This document shows positions 18,692-26,743 of a stretch of DNA of 64,000 bases, in pieces; within the stretch, counting starts at the first letter, position 1; every line of letters begins with the position of its first letter. The notes under the pieces were generated by a model, which was given only the letters and a program-made list of their open reading frames with translations, was not told the DNA's origin and did not search any database. Origin of the DNA: GJ-E10 sp035625725 (GTDB taxonomy: Bacteria > Pseudomonadota > Gammaproteobacteria > Burkholderiales > Burkholderiaceae_F); NCBI GenBank assembly GCA_035625725.1, contig DASPPB010000034.1:1-64000 (forward strand). The letters are read 5' to 3'. Made by a program: the position numbers and the translations under genes.

Positions 18692-18730
18692 TTAGGATCG
18701 TTGATGTAGTTGTTCGGGCCATGCTTGCAC
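18692..18730 (-). CDS. Possible 12-residue leader peptide before the aceB terminator
   Basis: A GTG at 18730-18728 opens a short frame reading about (M)QAWPEQLHQRS and stopping at TAA 18694-18692, thirteen bases before the terminator stem. It has an unusually strong ribosome site, GGAGGAGG, seven bases upstream. Position, size and ribosome site fit an attenuation leader peptide. It has no run of a single amino acid, so what it might sense is unclear. It could also be chance. Confidence 0.3.
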   Translation of the reverse strand: MQAWPEQLHQRS

Positions 18731-18783
18731 CTTGGCCCCTCCTCCCCGCCTCGCTTCCAAACTCGATCGGACGAGAGCGCGCG

Positions 18784-18813
18784 AGCATAGGAGCCGCGCG
18801 GCTTGTGCACAAG
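18784..18813 (-). promoter_or_regulatory. Probable aceB promoter with overlapping palindromes
   Basis: On the minus strand TTGTGC (18812-18807) and TATGCT (18789-18784) are separated by exactly 17 bases, a good sigma-70-type promoter. A perfect 12-base palindrome CTTGTGCACAAG (18802-18813) covers the -35 box and a second, AGCCGCGCGGCT (18792-18803), fills the spacer, suggesting operator sites. Initiation near 18777 would give a leader of about 158 bases. Confidence 0.55.
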
Positions 18814-18883
18814 TCGCGCCGCAACTGTGTCGTTGCTTTGTCGCAACGTACCGCGCGCGCGGGAGGGTGCGCGCTGCCAGCGA

Positions 18884-18917
18884 CGCAAAGCCGCGTGATC
18901 GCTCATGCGGCTTTGCG
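18884..18917. terminator. Hairpin across the aceA stop codon
   Basis: CGCAAAGCCGC (18884-18894) and GCGGCTTTGCG (18907-18917) form a perfect 11-bp stem with a 12-base loop that contains the aceA stop codon. No T-run follows, so this may be a transcript-stabilising or Rho-assisted end structure rather than a classical terminator. Confidence 0.4.
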
Positions 18918-20225
18918 ATCGGACTTAGTGCTCAAAAACTGTTCGTCCTCCGTGGAGCCGTGCAAGGCGGTCGTGGAGGACTGACCCTGCTGTATGGTCT
19001 GTGTCACGGCATCGAAATATCCGGTTCCGACCTCGCGCTGGTGCTTAACGGCAGTAAAGCCGCGTTCGGCGGCCGCGAACTCCGCTTCTTGCAGCTCGAT
19101 AAACGCACTCATGTGATTGCGCGCGTATCCGTACGCCAGGTTGAACATTGAGTAATTCAGACTGTGAAATCCCGCGAGCGTGATGAACTGGTACTTGTAG
19201 CCCATCGACGCGAGCTCCCGTTGGAACTTGGCGATGGTCGCGTCGTCGAGATTTTTCTTCCAGTTAAACGACGGCGAGCAGTTATACGCAAGCATCTTGC
19301 CCGGGAACTGCCGATGCAACGCTTCGGCAAACGCGCGCGCGTACGCGAGGTCGGGTTTGCCGGTTTCACACCAGACCAAGTCGGCGTACGGCGCATAGGC
19401 CAAGCCCCGCGAGACGGCCTGCTGCAAACCGGGGCGTGTGCGATAAAAGCCTTCGACCGTGCGCTCTCCGGTGAGAAACGGCCGGTCGTTTTCGTCGACG
19501 TCGGAAGTCAGAAGGTCGGCGGCTTCGGCGTCGGTGCGCGCGATCAGGATCGTGGGCACCGCCATGACGTCGGCCGCGAGTCGGGCGGCGCAGAGTTTGT
19601 CCACCGCCTCGCGCGTGGGCACGAGTACCTTGCCGCCCATATGACCGCATTTCTTCACCGATGCGAGCTGGTCTTCAAAGTGCACGCCCGCCGCACCCGC
19701 ATCGATCATGGCTTTCATCAGTTCAAAGGCATTGAGCACGCCGCCGAAACCCGCTTCGGCGTCGGCGACGATGGGCGCGAAGTAATCGACGTAATCGGGC
19801 GCGCCGGGCTGCTTGCCTTCCATCCATTGGATCTGATCGCAACGAGCCAAGGCATTGTTGATCGCGCGCACCACGGTAGGCACGGAGTTCACCGGGTACA
19901 AGGATTGGTCGGGGTACATCGTCGAGGCCGTATTGGCGTCGCCTGCGACTTGCCAGCCCGAGAGGTAAATCGATTGGAGTCCGGCACGCACCTGCTGCAT
20001 GGCTTGGTTGCCGGTGAGAGCGCCCAGCGCGCTCACGAAGGGTCGCTCGTGCAGCGACGCCCACAAACGCTCGGCGCCACGCCGGGCAAGGGTGTGTTCA
20101 ATCGCCACCGAGCCGCGCAGTCGCACTACGTCCTCAGCCGAGTAGCTGCGGCGAATTCCTTTCCAACGGGGATTTTCAGCCCAGTCCTTTTGCAGTCGTT
20201 GTGCCTCGAGCTTGCGAGCGGTCAT
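18903..20225 (-). CDS. aceA: Isocitrate lyase
   Basis: A 440-residue enzyme that splits isocitrate into glyoxylate and succinate. The active-site motif K-K-C-G-H is present in ASVKKCGHMGGKVLVPT, along with SGWQVAGDAN, VNSVPTVVRAIN, WMEGKQP and FAPIVADAEAGFGG (metal site). The ending RDSTAMVDQF of some relatives is replaced by a tail rich in Ser/Thr (GQSSTTALHGSTEDEQF). With aceB downstream on the same strand it completes the glyoxylate bypass, needed for growth on acetate or fatty acids. Its upstream region is an AT-rich island with a clear palindrome. Confidence 0.95.
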   Translation of the reverse strand: MTARKLEAQRLQKDWAENPRWKGIRRSYSAEDVVRLRGSVAIEHTLARRGAERLWASLHERPFVSALGALTGNQAMQQVRAGLQSIYLSGWQVAGDANTASTMYPDQSLYPVNSVPTVVRAINNALARCDQIQWMEGKQPGAPDYVDYFAPIVADAEAGFGGVLNAFELMKAMIDAGAAGVHFEDQLASVKKCGHMGGKVLVPTREAVDKLCAARLAADVMAVPTILIARTDAEAADLLTSDVDENDRPFLTGERTVEGFYRTRPGLQQAVSRGLAYAPYADLVWCETGKPDLAYARAFAEALHRQFPGKMLAYNCSPSFNWKKNLDDATIAKFQRELASMGYKYQFITLAGFHSLNYSMFNLAYGYARNHMSAFIELQEAEFAAAERGFTAVKHQREVGTGYFDAVTQTIQQGQSSTTALHGSTEDEQFLSTKSDRKAA

Positions 20226-20360
20226 GACATCTCCAGCGGTTTGCGTCAGGGGCTTTCAAAGCATTGCTCCCGAACCTCAGGGCGGACCCGATTTCGCCCC
20301 AGACCGCCCCAACGACCCGAAGCAACGCTGAGCATGCTACGGTCGTGCCCGCGTTGCAGC

Positions 20361-20475
20361 AAGATCAATATCTTATATAAGACACAATTTTTCTGCATTA
20401 ATAATCAAACGGTTAAATTTTTCGTTTCGCATTTCGAAACAAAATTCTCTAAGACGGAATCGATTTTTTTGCTTC
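20361..20475 (-). promoter_or_regulatory. AT-rich aceA upstream region with palindromic operators
   Basis: Bases 20361-20470 have about 29 G or C in 110 (hand count). A perfect 12-base palindrome TCTTATATAAGA sits at 20371-20382, about 146 bases upstream of the aceA ATG. A second inverted repeat GTTTCG-cattt-CGAAAC is at 20424-20440, extending imperfectly to about ten pairs. From memory, sites of the TCTTATATAAGA type occur before central-carbon genes in Betaproteobacteria and are ascribed to GntR-type regulators; that link was not checked here. Confidence 0.5.
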
Positions 20476-20491
20476 GCGACATGGTTATTTC

Positions 20492-20509
20492 GCAGCCTGA
20501 AATGGCTGC
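20492..20509 (-). terminator. Weak hairpin just after the MFS gene
   Basis: GCAGCC and GGCTGC around a 6-base loop lie directly after the stop codon of the MFS gene on the minus strand. The following bases GAAATAAC are A/T-rich but not a T-run, so this is a weak terminator candidate. Confidence 0.25.
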
Positions 20510-20511
20510 CA

Positions 20512-21765
20512 CTATGTGGAAGCTGGGGTGCGCCGGCTCACGCGCAAGGCCACGAAGACCGCGCTGATCTGCAAGGCGGCGATGCAAATCAGTCCCGATC
20601 GGAACCAGCCGTGGTCAAGCAAACGCCCCACGAGCAGCGGCGCGACGGCCAAGCCGCCATCGAGGCCCGAGTACACGAAACCGTAGACGCGACCGAAGGA
20701 AGTCGCGCCAAAGCGCGACGTTGCTGCGTGCCGCACGAGCAGATCGCGGCTCGGACCCGCGGTCCCGGATCCGCATCCGAGCACAAACACGGCCGCCAGC
20801 AACGCCTGCGTAGGCACCGCTCCGGTTGCGAGCACAAGGGACACGGCCGCCGCCAAGCACAAGGCGCTCGCAATGATCAATTCGCTGCGCGGCTCCCGGC
20901 CGGCGAAAAATCCCCCGAGCACGGTTCCCACCCCACCGCCAAGCAAATACGCGCTTAAGCTCATCGTGCCCAACGCCAAGCTCACCGAGTACACGTTTGC
21001 CAGGATCGCCGGAGCGAAGTTTTGCAGGATTCCGCCCGCGCCTACCGAGAGGAAGAAAAATCCGAAGCACAACCACACGGTGCCGGAGCGCAGAAAGGCA
21101 AACTGTCCCGCGTGCCCTGCGCTGTGGCCGCCCGGCGCCGGGCCCGTGTGCAGCGCCGAGAGCGTGCCCGCCAGGGAGTTGCGCTGGGTGAACATAAACA
21201 GCAGCGAACCCAACGCGATTGCCGCCGCGCCAAATCCGGCCACGTGCCAGCCCGCGAAGGCCGCCACGCCTCCCATAAACGAAGCGCCCGCAACCCAACC
21301 CAGATTGCCCGAAAGCGAATGCATCGCAAAGGCGTGGCCCAGACGCGCCGAAGAAACGCGGTGGTTAAGAATTGTGAAGTCCGCCGGATGAAACATCGCA
21401 TTGCCGCTGCCCGCCAGTGCCGCGGTCACGAGCACTCCGGCGTACGAATGGCTAAACCCGAGCACTACACCGGCGGCCACGAGAAAGCCGATGCCGGCGA
21501 GCAGCACGCGAAATGCGCCGATCCGATCCACGGCAAAGCCCGCGAGCGCCTGGCCGCTGCTGCTGGTGACAAAAAAGACGGTGGCCAAGAAACCGGCCTC
21601 CGTGAAACCGATGCCAAAGTCCTTCATCAGCCACGGATATATCGGGGGCAGCAACATCTGAAAGAAATGAGACGTCAAATGCGCGAAGCCCACCAGCGCC
21701 GCGGCCCGCGCGTCACTGCGCCAGGGTTGTTGCGCCTTGGGCGCGTCCTGAATGACATCGTGCAT
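20512..21765 (-). CDS. MFS transporter (fosmidomycin-resistance Fsr-like)
   Basis: A 417-residue major facilitator with about twelve hydrophobic segments. Typical of the Fsr-like subgroup are the start VGFAHLTSHFFQMLLPPIYPWLMKDFGIGFTEAGFLATVFF, the AGFAVDRIGAFRVLL loop 2-3 motif, and GNAMFHPADFTILNHRVSSARLGHAFAMHSLSGNLGW. The Fsr family includes fosmidomycin exporters but also uncharacterised carriers, so the substrate is open. I used ATG 21765, since the preceding 14 residues look non-coding. It is divergent from the DUF2863 gene. Confidence 0.88.
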   Translation of the reverse strand: MHDVIQDAPKAQQPWRSDARAAALVGFAHLTSHFFQMLLPPIYPWLMKDFGIGFTEAGFLATVFFVTSSSGQALAGFAVDRIGAFRVLLAGIGFLVAAGVVLGFSHSYAGVLVTAALAGSGNAMFHPADFTILNHRVSSARLGHAFAMHSLSGNLGWVAGASFMGGVAAFAGWHVAGFGAAAIALGSLLFMFTQRNSLAGTLSALHTGPAPGGHSAGHAGQFAFLRSGTVWLCFGFFFLSVGAGGILQNFAPAILANVYSVSLALGTMSLSAYLLGGGVGTVLGGFFAGREPRSELIIASALCLAAAVSLVLATGAVPTQALLAAVFVLGCGSGTAGPSRDLLVRHAATSRFGATSFGRVYGFVYSGLDGGLAVAPLLVGRLLDHGWFRSGLICIAALQISAVFVALRVSRRTPAST

Positions 21766-21809
21766 GGTGCGATAATAGGCTCCTTTGCCGAGACGACAGG
21801 ACCTCACCT

Positions 21810-23000
21810 ATGCGACGATCGCGCTATATCTCGCGGGCGCGGCACCACGCTGACGCCGAGACTTTGGCGAAGCTCGCGCGTCGCTTGGCCGAATCGGGCA
21901 GCCGCTTGGAGGATCAGCTCTGGGAGCGTCGGCTCGTCGAGCTGATCAACGACCGCCTGGCGCGCGGGTTCGAGGACGCGATCGATGCGGCCCTCGATGA
22001 GCTCTCGGGCAGCAATCCCCGCGCGTACGACGATCTTGCCGATCTGGCCGAGTCGTGCGCCGAGAGCAGCACGCTGGAGATCGACGGACGCGTGCACGAC
22101 GGTCTGCTGCTCGCGCTGCCGATTTTGGCGTGGTCGCGCTACAAGCTCCCGACCTTGGCCTTGAGTCCCTCAATGGTCGACAATATCGCGGTGCAGGTCG
22201 GAGCGCACCTCGCAGCTCGCGGCGCACGCTGCGCAGTTGCCGACACGCTGTATTCCATCGACCAGCTGCCCGAATCCTTCGGCGAGGTGCGTGACATGGC
22301 CGAAGCGCTGTTTGGCTGCGCGGCGCAGGACGGGCGCCTGAAGATCGACCCCAAGAGTTTGCGCGAACCCGTTGCGATGCTCGCCGATTCGCGCTATCTG
22401 CTCGTCGCTGTCGTCGTGCCGCAGGGTGCCCCCCTGTACCACTGGCAGCAAACGGGAGTAGACCCCGACGCGAAGACGGCCGCGGTCGAGGCATTTCGCG
22501 AACAGCTGGCCGGCGTGCTCACCCCCGTCATGACGGGATGCCGCTTTCGAGTTCTCGGCCCCAATGCGTTTCACGCCGCATTGCGCCTGGGCGATCGGGA
22601 CCTGCGCGAGTTCTCGCTGGAGGCGGCGGTCTCGTTCTTGAAGCTGTCCTACGACCTGATGCCGTCGTCGCTGCAAGCGACGATGGCCGTGTACGAAGAA
22701 AAACGCAACCAACCCACCACGGAAATCCGAATCGGTATTTCGCGCATCGCAGATGACGACGTGGTCATCGAAGGCGTGGTCTGGCCGCTGCTGGGCGACG
22801 ACGAGGAGCGCACCCTGGAGGACATCGAGGCGGCGATCAAGCGCCTTGGGGTGACCCGGATCGTTGCGCACTCGCACCGCTTTCCGCTCGAGTACTGCGA
22901 TGACTGCGGCGCGCCGGTGTTCCCGAACCCCTCGGGGCACTCCGTGCACACGGAGCCGCCCGACGAAGGCGCGGAGCAACCGGCGAGCCCGCTGCACTAA
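21810..23000 (+). CDS. DUF2863 family protein
   Basis: A 396-residue soluble protein of unknown function that I recognise as DUF2863, found mainly in Betaproteobacteria. The N-terminus is strongly basic (MRRSRYISRARHH) followed by an alpha-helical Glu/Arg-rich segment (20-85). The core has no catalytic motif I know. Near the C-terminus C-x-x-C in EYCDDCGAPVFPNPSGH (about 366-382) resembles a short zinc-ribbon half. No signal peptide or membrane segment. Divergent from the MFS gene and convergent with clpB, so no operon partner. Confidence 0.85.
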   Translation: MRRSRYISRARHHADAETLAKLARRLAESGSRLEDQLWERRLVELINDRLARGFEDAIDAALDELSGSNPRAYDDLADLAESCAESSTLEIDGRVHDGLLLALPILAWSRYKLPTLALSPSMVDNIAVQVGAHLAARGARCAVADTLYSIDQLPESFGEVRDMAEALFGCAAQDGRLKIDPKSLREPVAMLADSRYLLVAVVVPQGAPLYHWQQTGVDPDAKTAAVEAFREQLAGVLTPVMTGCRFRVLGPNAFHAALRLGDRDLREFSLEAAVSFLKLSYDLMPSSLQATMAVYEEKRNQPTTEIRIGISRIADDDVVIEGVVWPLLGDDEERTLEDIEAAIKRLGVTRIVAHSHRFPLEYCDDCGAPVFPNPSGHSVHTEPPDEGAEQPASPLH

Positions 23001-23006
23001 ACGCAG

Positions 23007-23033
23007 GAGCCCGGGCGCTGACGTGCCGGGCTC
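23007..23033. terminator. Bidirectional hairpin between DUF2863 and clpB
   Basis: GAGCCCGG (23007-23014) and CCGGGCTC (23026-23033) form a perfect 8-bp stem with an 11-base loop in the 52-base gap between two converging genes. There is no T-run, but the location fits a shared transcription end. Confidence 0.45.
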
Positions 23034-23052
23034 TCGGTCCTCGGCCTCGAGC

Positions 23053-25635
23053 TTAGTGCACCGTCCTCTCGAAGGTAAACGTTCCGTCGCGAAAATCGAC
23101 GGGCACCACGTCTTTGGGGCCGATCTTTCCCTCCAGCAGGCGCTGGGCCAGCGGATTTTCGATCTGTTGCTGGATCGCGCGCTTCAGTGGACGGGCTCCG
23201 TAGAGCGGGTCGAACCCCACCTTGGCGATTTCCGCCAGGGCGTTGTCGCTGACCACAAGCTTCATCTCTTGGGCGGCGAGCCGCGCTTCGAGGCGCCGCA
23301 GCTGGATGCGGGCGATCTCCGCAATGCGGGCCCGATCGAGCGCGGCAAACACCACGATCTCATCGATTCGATTGATGAACTCGGGGCGGAAGTGCGAACG
23401 CACCTCGCCCATCACCGCTTCGCGGATCAGGTCCGGGTCCTGCCCGCTCAGACGCTGGATCTCGTGCGAACCCAGGTTCGACGTCATGACGATCACGGTG
23501 TTGCGGAAGTCGACCGTTCGCCCCTGACCGTCAGTCAGGCGCCCGTCGTCGAGCACCTGTAAAAGTACGCCGAAGACGTCCGCATGCGCCTTTTCCACTT
23601 CGTCGAGCAAGATCACACAGTAGGGCTTGCGTCGCACGAGCTCGGTGAGCTGCCCGCCTTCCTCGTAACCTACGTACCCCGGCGGGGCCCCGATCAATCG
23701 GGCCACAGAGTGCTTCTCCATGTACTCGGACATGTCGATGCGAATCAGATGCTCCTCGCTGTCGAACAAGAATTCGGCAAGCGCCTTGCACAACTCCGTT
23801 TTGCCGACCCCGGTGGGCCCGAGAAACAAAAACGAGCCGTAAGGTCGATTCGGATCGGCCAGCCCCGCGCGCGAGCGCCGAATCGCGTCGGACACCAGAC
23901 GCACCGCCTCATCCTGACCGACCACACGCTGGCGCAGACGCTCCTCCATATGGAGCAGTTTCTCGCGTTCTCCTTGCATCATCTTTGCCACAGGAATGCC
24001 CGTGGCCCGGGACACGAGTTCGGCAATCTCCTCGGCGCCGACTTCCTTGCGCAGCAGCTTGAACTGCCGCTTGTTGCCTGAGGACTCGGCCGTCTTCAGT
24101 TGCCGCTCCAGCTGCGGCAGCTTCCCGTACTGGATTTCCGCGAGCTTGTCGAACTGCCCGGTGCGCTGCAAATCGGCCATCTTCGCGCGCAACCGGTCAA
24201 TCTCGGCCTTGATGTTGGCGGCCCCCTGCACGGCCGCCTTTTCCGCACGTAGCTCTTCGTCCAGATCCGCGTACTCGCGCTCCAGACTGGTGATTTCTTC
24301 CTCGATGAGTTGCAGCCGCTTGCGCGAGGCCTCGTCGCTTTCCTTCTTAACGGCCTCGCGCTCGATCTTGAGCTGAATCAGACGTCGGTCGAGCCGATCC
24401 ATCGACTCGGGCTTGGAGTCGATCTCCATTTTGATGCGCGCGGCCGCCTCGTCGATGAGGTCGATTGCCTTATCGGGCAAGTAGCGGTCGGTGATGTAGC
24501 GATGGGACAGTTCGGCTGCCGCCACGATCGCCGGATCCGTGATTTCGACGCCATGGTGCAGCTCGTAGCGCTCCTGTAGTCCGCGCAGGATCGCGATGGT
24601 GGACTCCACCGAGGGCTCGCCCACAATGATCTTCTGGAAGCGTCGCTCCAGAGCGGCGTCCTTCTCGATGTACTTGCGGTATTCGTCGAGCGTCGTGGCG
24701 CCGATGCAGTGCAGCTCGCCGCGCGCAAGCGCGGGCTTGAGCATATTGCCCGCATCGATGGCCCCCTCTGCCTTGCCCGCACCGACCATGGTGTGGATCT
24801 CGTCGATGAACACGATGGTCTTGCCTTGATCGGCGGCGATCTCCTTGAGCACCGCCTTGAGGCGTTCCTCGAACTCGCCCCGATACTTAGCGCCCGCGAG
24901 GAGGGCAGCCAGATCCAGCGTCAAAACGCGCTTGTCCTTGAGCGTCTCGGGCACTTCGCCGTTGACGATGCGCTGCGCAAGCCCTTCGACGATGGCGGTC
25001 TTGCCTACACCGGGTTCGCCGATCAGAACGGGGTTGTTCTTGGTTCGACGCTGAAGAATCTGGATCGAGCGACGGATCTCGTCATCGCGCCCGATGACTG
25101 GATCGAGCTTGCCCATGCGCGCGCGTTCGGTCAGATCGATCGTGTATTTCTTCAGTGCCTCACGCTGTCCCTCCGCCTCGGCCGATCCGACGTTGGCGCC
25201 GCCTCGTACCGCTTCGATCGCGGCTTCGAGCGACCGGCGATTGGCACCGTGCTCGCGCAACAGACGGCCGGCTTCGCCCTTGTCGTCGATCAGCGCCAAG
25301 ACGAACAGTTCGCTGGCGATGTAAGCGTCCCCCCGTTTCTGGGCTTCCTTCTCCGTCTGGTTGAGCACTCCCACCAATTCGCGGCCGATCTGGACCTGCC
25401 CGTCCGTGCCCTGCACTTGCGGCAGACGCTTTAGCGCCGACTCCACGGCCGACCCGAGCGGACCCACGGCGACGCCCGCCCGCTGAAGCAGAGAGCGTGC
25501 CGAGCCGTCGTCCTGGCGCAGCATGGCCGCGAGCACGTGCAGCGGCTCGATGTACTGCTGGTCGTTGCCCACCGCAATCGACTGCGCGTCGGCGAGGGCT
25601 TCCTGAAAGCGCGTGGTCAGTTTGTCTTGGCGCAT
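23053..25635 (-). CDS. clpB: ATP-dependent disaggregase ClpB
   Basis: An 860-residue Hsp100 chaperone that extracts proteins from aggregates with DnaK. Domains in order: N-domain (1-145, TTRFQEALADAQSIAVGNDQQYIEPLHVL), first AAA+ module with GEPGVGKT, long coiled-coil middle domain (about 405-525), second AAA+ module with GPTGVGKT and DEVEKAH, and the C-terminal D2 small domain. It is full length. The segment upstream bears a heat-shock-type promoter. No M-domain gap or altered Walker residue was seen. Confidence 0.97.
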   Translation of the reverse strand: MRQDKLTTRFQEALADAQSIAVGNDQQYIEPLHVLAAMLRQDDGSARSLLQRAGVAVGPLGSAVESALKRLPQVQGTDGQVQIGRELVGVLNQTEKEAQKRGDAYIASELFVLALIDDKGEAGRLLREHGANRRSLEAAIEAVRGGANVGSAEAEGQREALKKYTIDLTERARMGKLDPVIGRDDEIRRSIQILQRRTKNNPVLIGEPGVGKTAIVEGLAQRIVNGEVPETLKDKRVLTLDLAALLAGAKYRGEFEERLKAVLKEIAADQGKTIVFIDEIHTMVGAGKAEGAIDAGNMLKPALARGELHCIGATTLDEYRKYIEKDAALERRFQKIIVGEPSVESTIAILRGLQERYELHHGVEITDPAIVAAAELSHRYITDRYLPDKAIDLIDEAAARIKMEIDSKPESMDRLDRRLIQLKIEREAVKKESDEASRKRLQLIEEEITSLEREYADLDEELRAEKAAVQGAANIKAEIDRLRAKMADLQRTGQFDKLAEIQYGKLPQLERQLKTAESSGNKRQFKLLRKEVGAEEIAELVSRATGIPVAKMMQGEREKLLHMEERLRQRVVGQDEAVRLVSDAIRRSRAGLADPNRPYGSFLFLGPTGVGKTELCKALAEFLFDSEEHLIRIDMSEYMEKHSVARLIGAPPGYVGYEEGGQLTELVRRKPYCVILLDEVEKAHADVFGVLLQVLDDGRLTDGQGRTVDFRNTVIVMTSNLGSHEIQRLSGQDPDLIREAVMGEVRSHFRPEFINRIDEIVVFAALDRARIAEIARIQLRRLEARLAAQEMKLVVSDNALAEIAKVGFDPLYGARPLKRAIQQQIENPLAQRLLEGKIGPKDVVPVDFRDGTFTFERTVH

Positions 25636-25724
25636 GAGAGTCCGTGTCGTTGCCTGCGAATCACCGTTGTGGCCGTCAAAGCTGCGATGGCAGCTCCTGG
25701 GCGAGCAACCCTGTTGGCGCCAAG

Positions 25725-25751
25725 GTTGGGGGCGTCGGCCTGGATTTCAAG
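25725..25751 (-). promoter_or_regulatory. Sigma-32 type heat-shock promoter for clpB
   Basis: On the minus strand the exact -35 consensus CTTGAAA (25751-25745) is followed after 12 bases by CCCCCAAC (25732-25725), close to the -10 consensus CCCCATNT. Spacing fits sigma-32 promoters. The start of transcription would be near 25717, about 80 bases before the clpB ATG. Confidence 0.65.
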
Positions 25752-25867
25752 CCTGGGCAGGCGCCTGCCACCCTCAGGCCCAAATCAGCCGCGTACTCCT
25801 TCGAGCGCCGGCCATCGGACCTTGGCGCCCGAGGGACTTGCGAGGGGCACGACGCCAGGCGGATCCT

Positions 25868-26356
25868 TCATAGCCGGTCTTTGACGCGATCGGGGGCGCC
25901 CATCCAGTTTCGGACAGCATTTTCGTCGCTGGCGCGCGCCTCGACCCAGCGCGAACCCTGGCTTCCGGATTCTTGCTTCCAAAATGGCGCCTGCGTCTTC
26001 AAATAGTCGATGATGAAGCGACAGCCGTCGAACGCGTGTTCACGATGCACGCTCGCGGTTGCCACGAGCACGATCCGATCCCCGGGCCGCAGCTCGCCAT
26101 AGCGGTGAATCAGGCGCACCCCGTTGAGGCTCCAGCGCGCGTGCGCCTGGCGCACTATTTCCTCCAGGCACCGCTGCGTCATCGCCGCGTAATGCTCCAG
26201 GTTGATCCGCTGCACCGGGAACCCGTCGCTCGAGTCACGCGCAACGCCTACAAAACTGACGATTGCGCCGTTTGCAGCACCGCGCAAGGCCTCGATTTCT
26301 GCACCAGGGTCAAAATCCTGCGTCTGAACGCTGATTTGCCACCGTTGCGTCACGTT
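25868..26356 (-). CDS. moaE: Molybdopterin synthase catalytic subunit MoaE
   Basis: A 162-residue subunit that, with thiocarboxylated MoaD, inserts sulfur into cyclic pyranopterin monophosphate. Visible features are GAIVSFVGVARDSSDG (30-46), LEHYAAMTQRCLEEI, IHRYGELRPGDRIVLVATASVHREHAFDGCRFIIDYLKTQAPFWKQE, which carries the catalytic lysines near the end. I place the start at the GTG at 26356 because AAGGAGG lies ten bases upstream; an ATG at 26392 would add twelve residues. moaD precedes it on the same strand. Confidence 0.92.
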   Translation of the reverse strand, partial: NVTQRWQISVQTQDFDPGAEIEALRGAANGAIVSFVGVARDSSDGFPVQRINLEHYAAMTQRCLEEIVRQAHARWSLNGVRLIHRYGELRPGDRIVLVATASVHREHAFDGCRFIIDYLKTQAPFWKQESGSQGSRWVEARASDENAVRNWMGAPDRVKDRL

Positions 26357-26405
26357 GGTTTCGCCTCCTTGGAGCCGCGCCCCCGGGCCCATCGCACTGC
26401 GGCGC

Positions 26406-26663
26406 TCATCCGCCGGTCACCGGCGGAAAATATGCCACCTCGGCACCGTCGTGGAGCATTGCCTCATCTGCGCTCACCACGAGGTCGAGCGCAGTGCGAA
26501 GCGGTTGCACTTGCGCAAAGGCGCTCGCCCAAGGTTCGCCGCGCGAGATCATCCACGTACGCAGCTCTCCCACGCTCGCGACACCAGGCGGTGGTTCAAC
26601 CGTTTCGCGCGTCCGCCCTACCGCCTCGCGCATGCGCGCAAAATACAAAATCGTCAATCGCAT
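26406..26663 (-). CDS. moaD: Molybdopterin synthase sulfur carrier subunit MoaD
   Basis: An 85-residue ubiquitin-like protein. It begins with the beta-strand MRLTILYFARMREAVG and ends in the essential Gly-Gly (VAYFPPVTGG) that is adenylated and thiocarboxylated. It sits between moeA and moaE on the minus strand, 80 bases after moeA and 49 before the moaE GTG. Complete and typical. Confidence 0.93.
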   Translation of the reverse strand: MRLTILYFARMREAVGRTRETVEPPPGVASVGELRTWMISRGEPWASAFAQVQPLRTALDLVVSADEAMLHDGAEVAYFPPVTGG

Positions 26664-26743
26664 AGCCTTTTAAATGCCTCGGGGTTGCGTGGCGCAGATT
26701 CCGTGGGCCGCGCTGGACCCAAATCATCTCTCGGGGTGCGACG

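Noticed and set aside
18620..18902. Glycine riboswitch before malate synthase
   Set aside because: That class has been reported before malate synthase in Betaproteobacteria, but I saw no GGAGAG...CUCUCAGG-type aptamer arms on the minus strand here; only the promoter, short frame and terminator.
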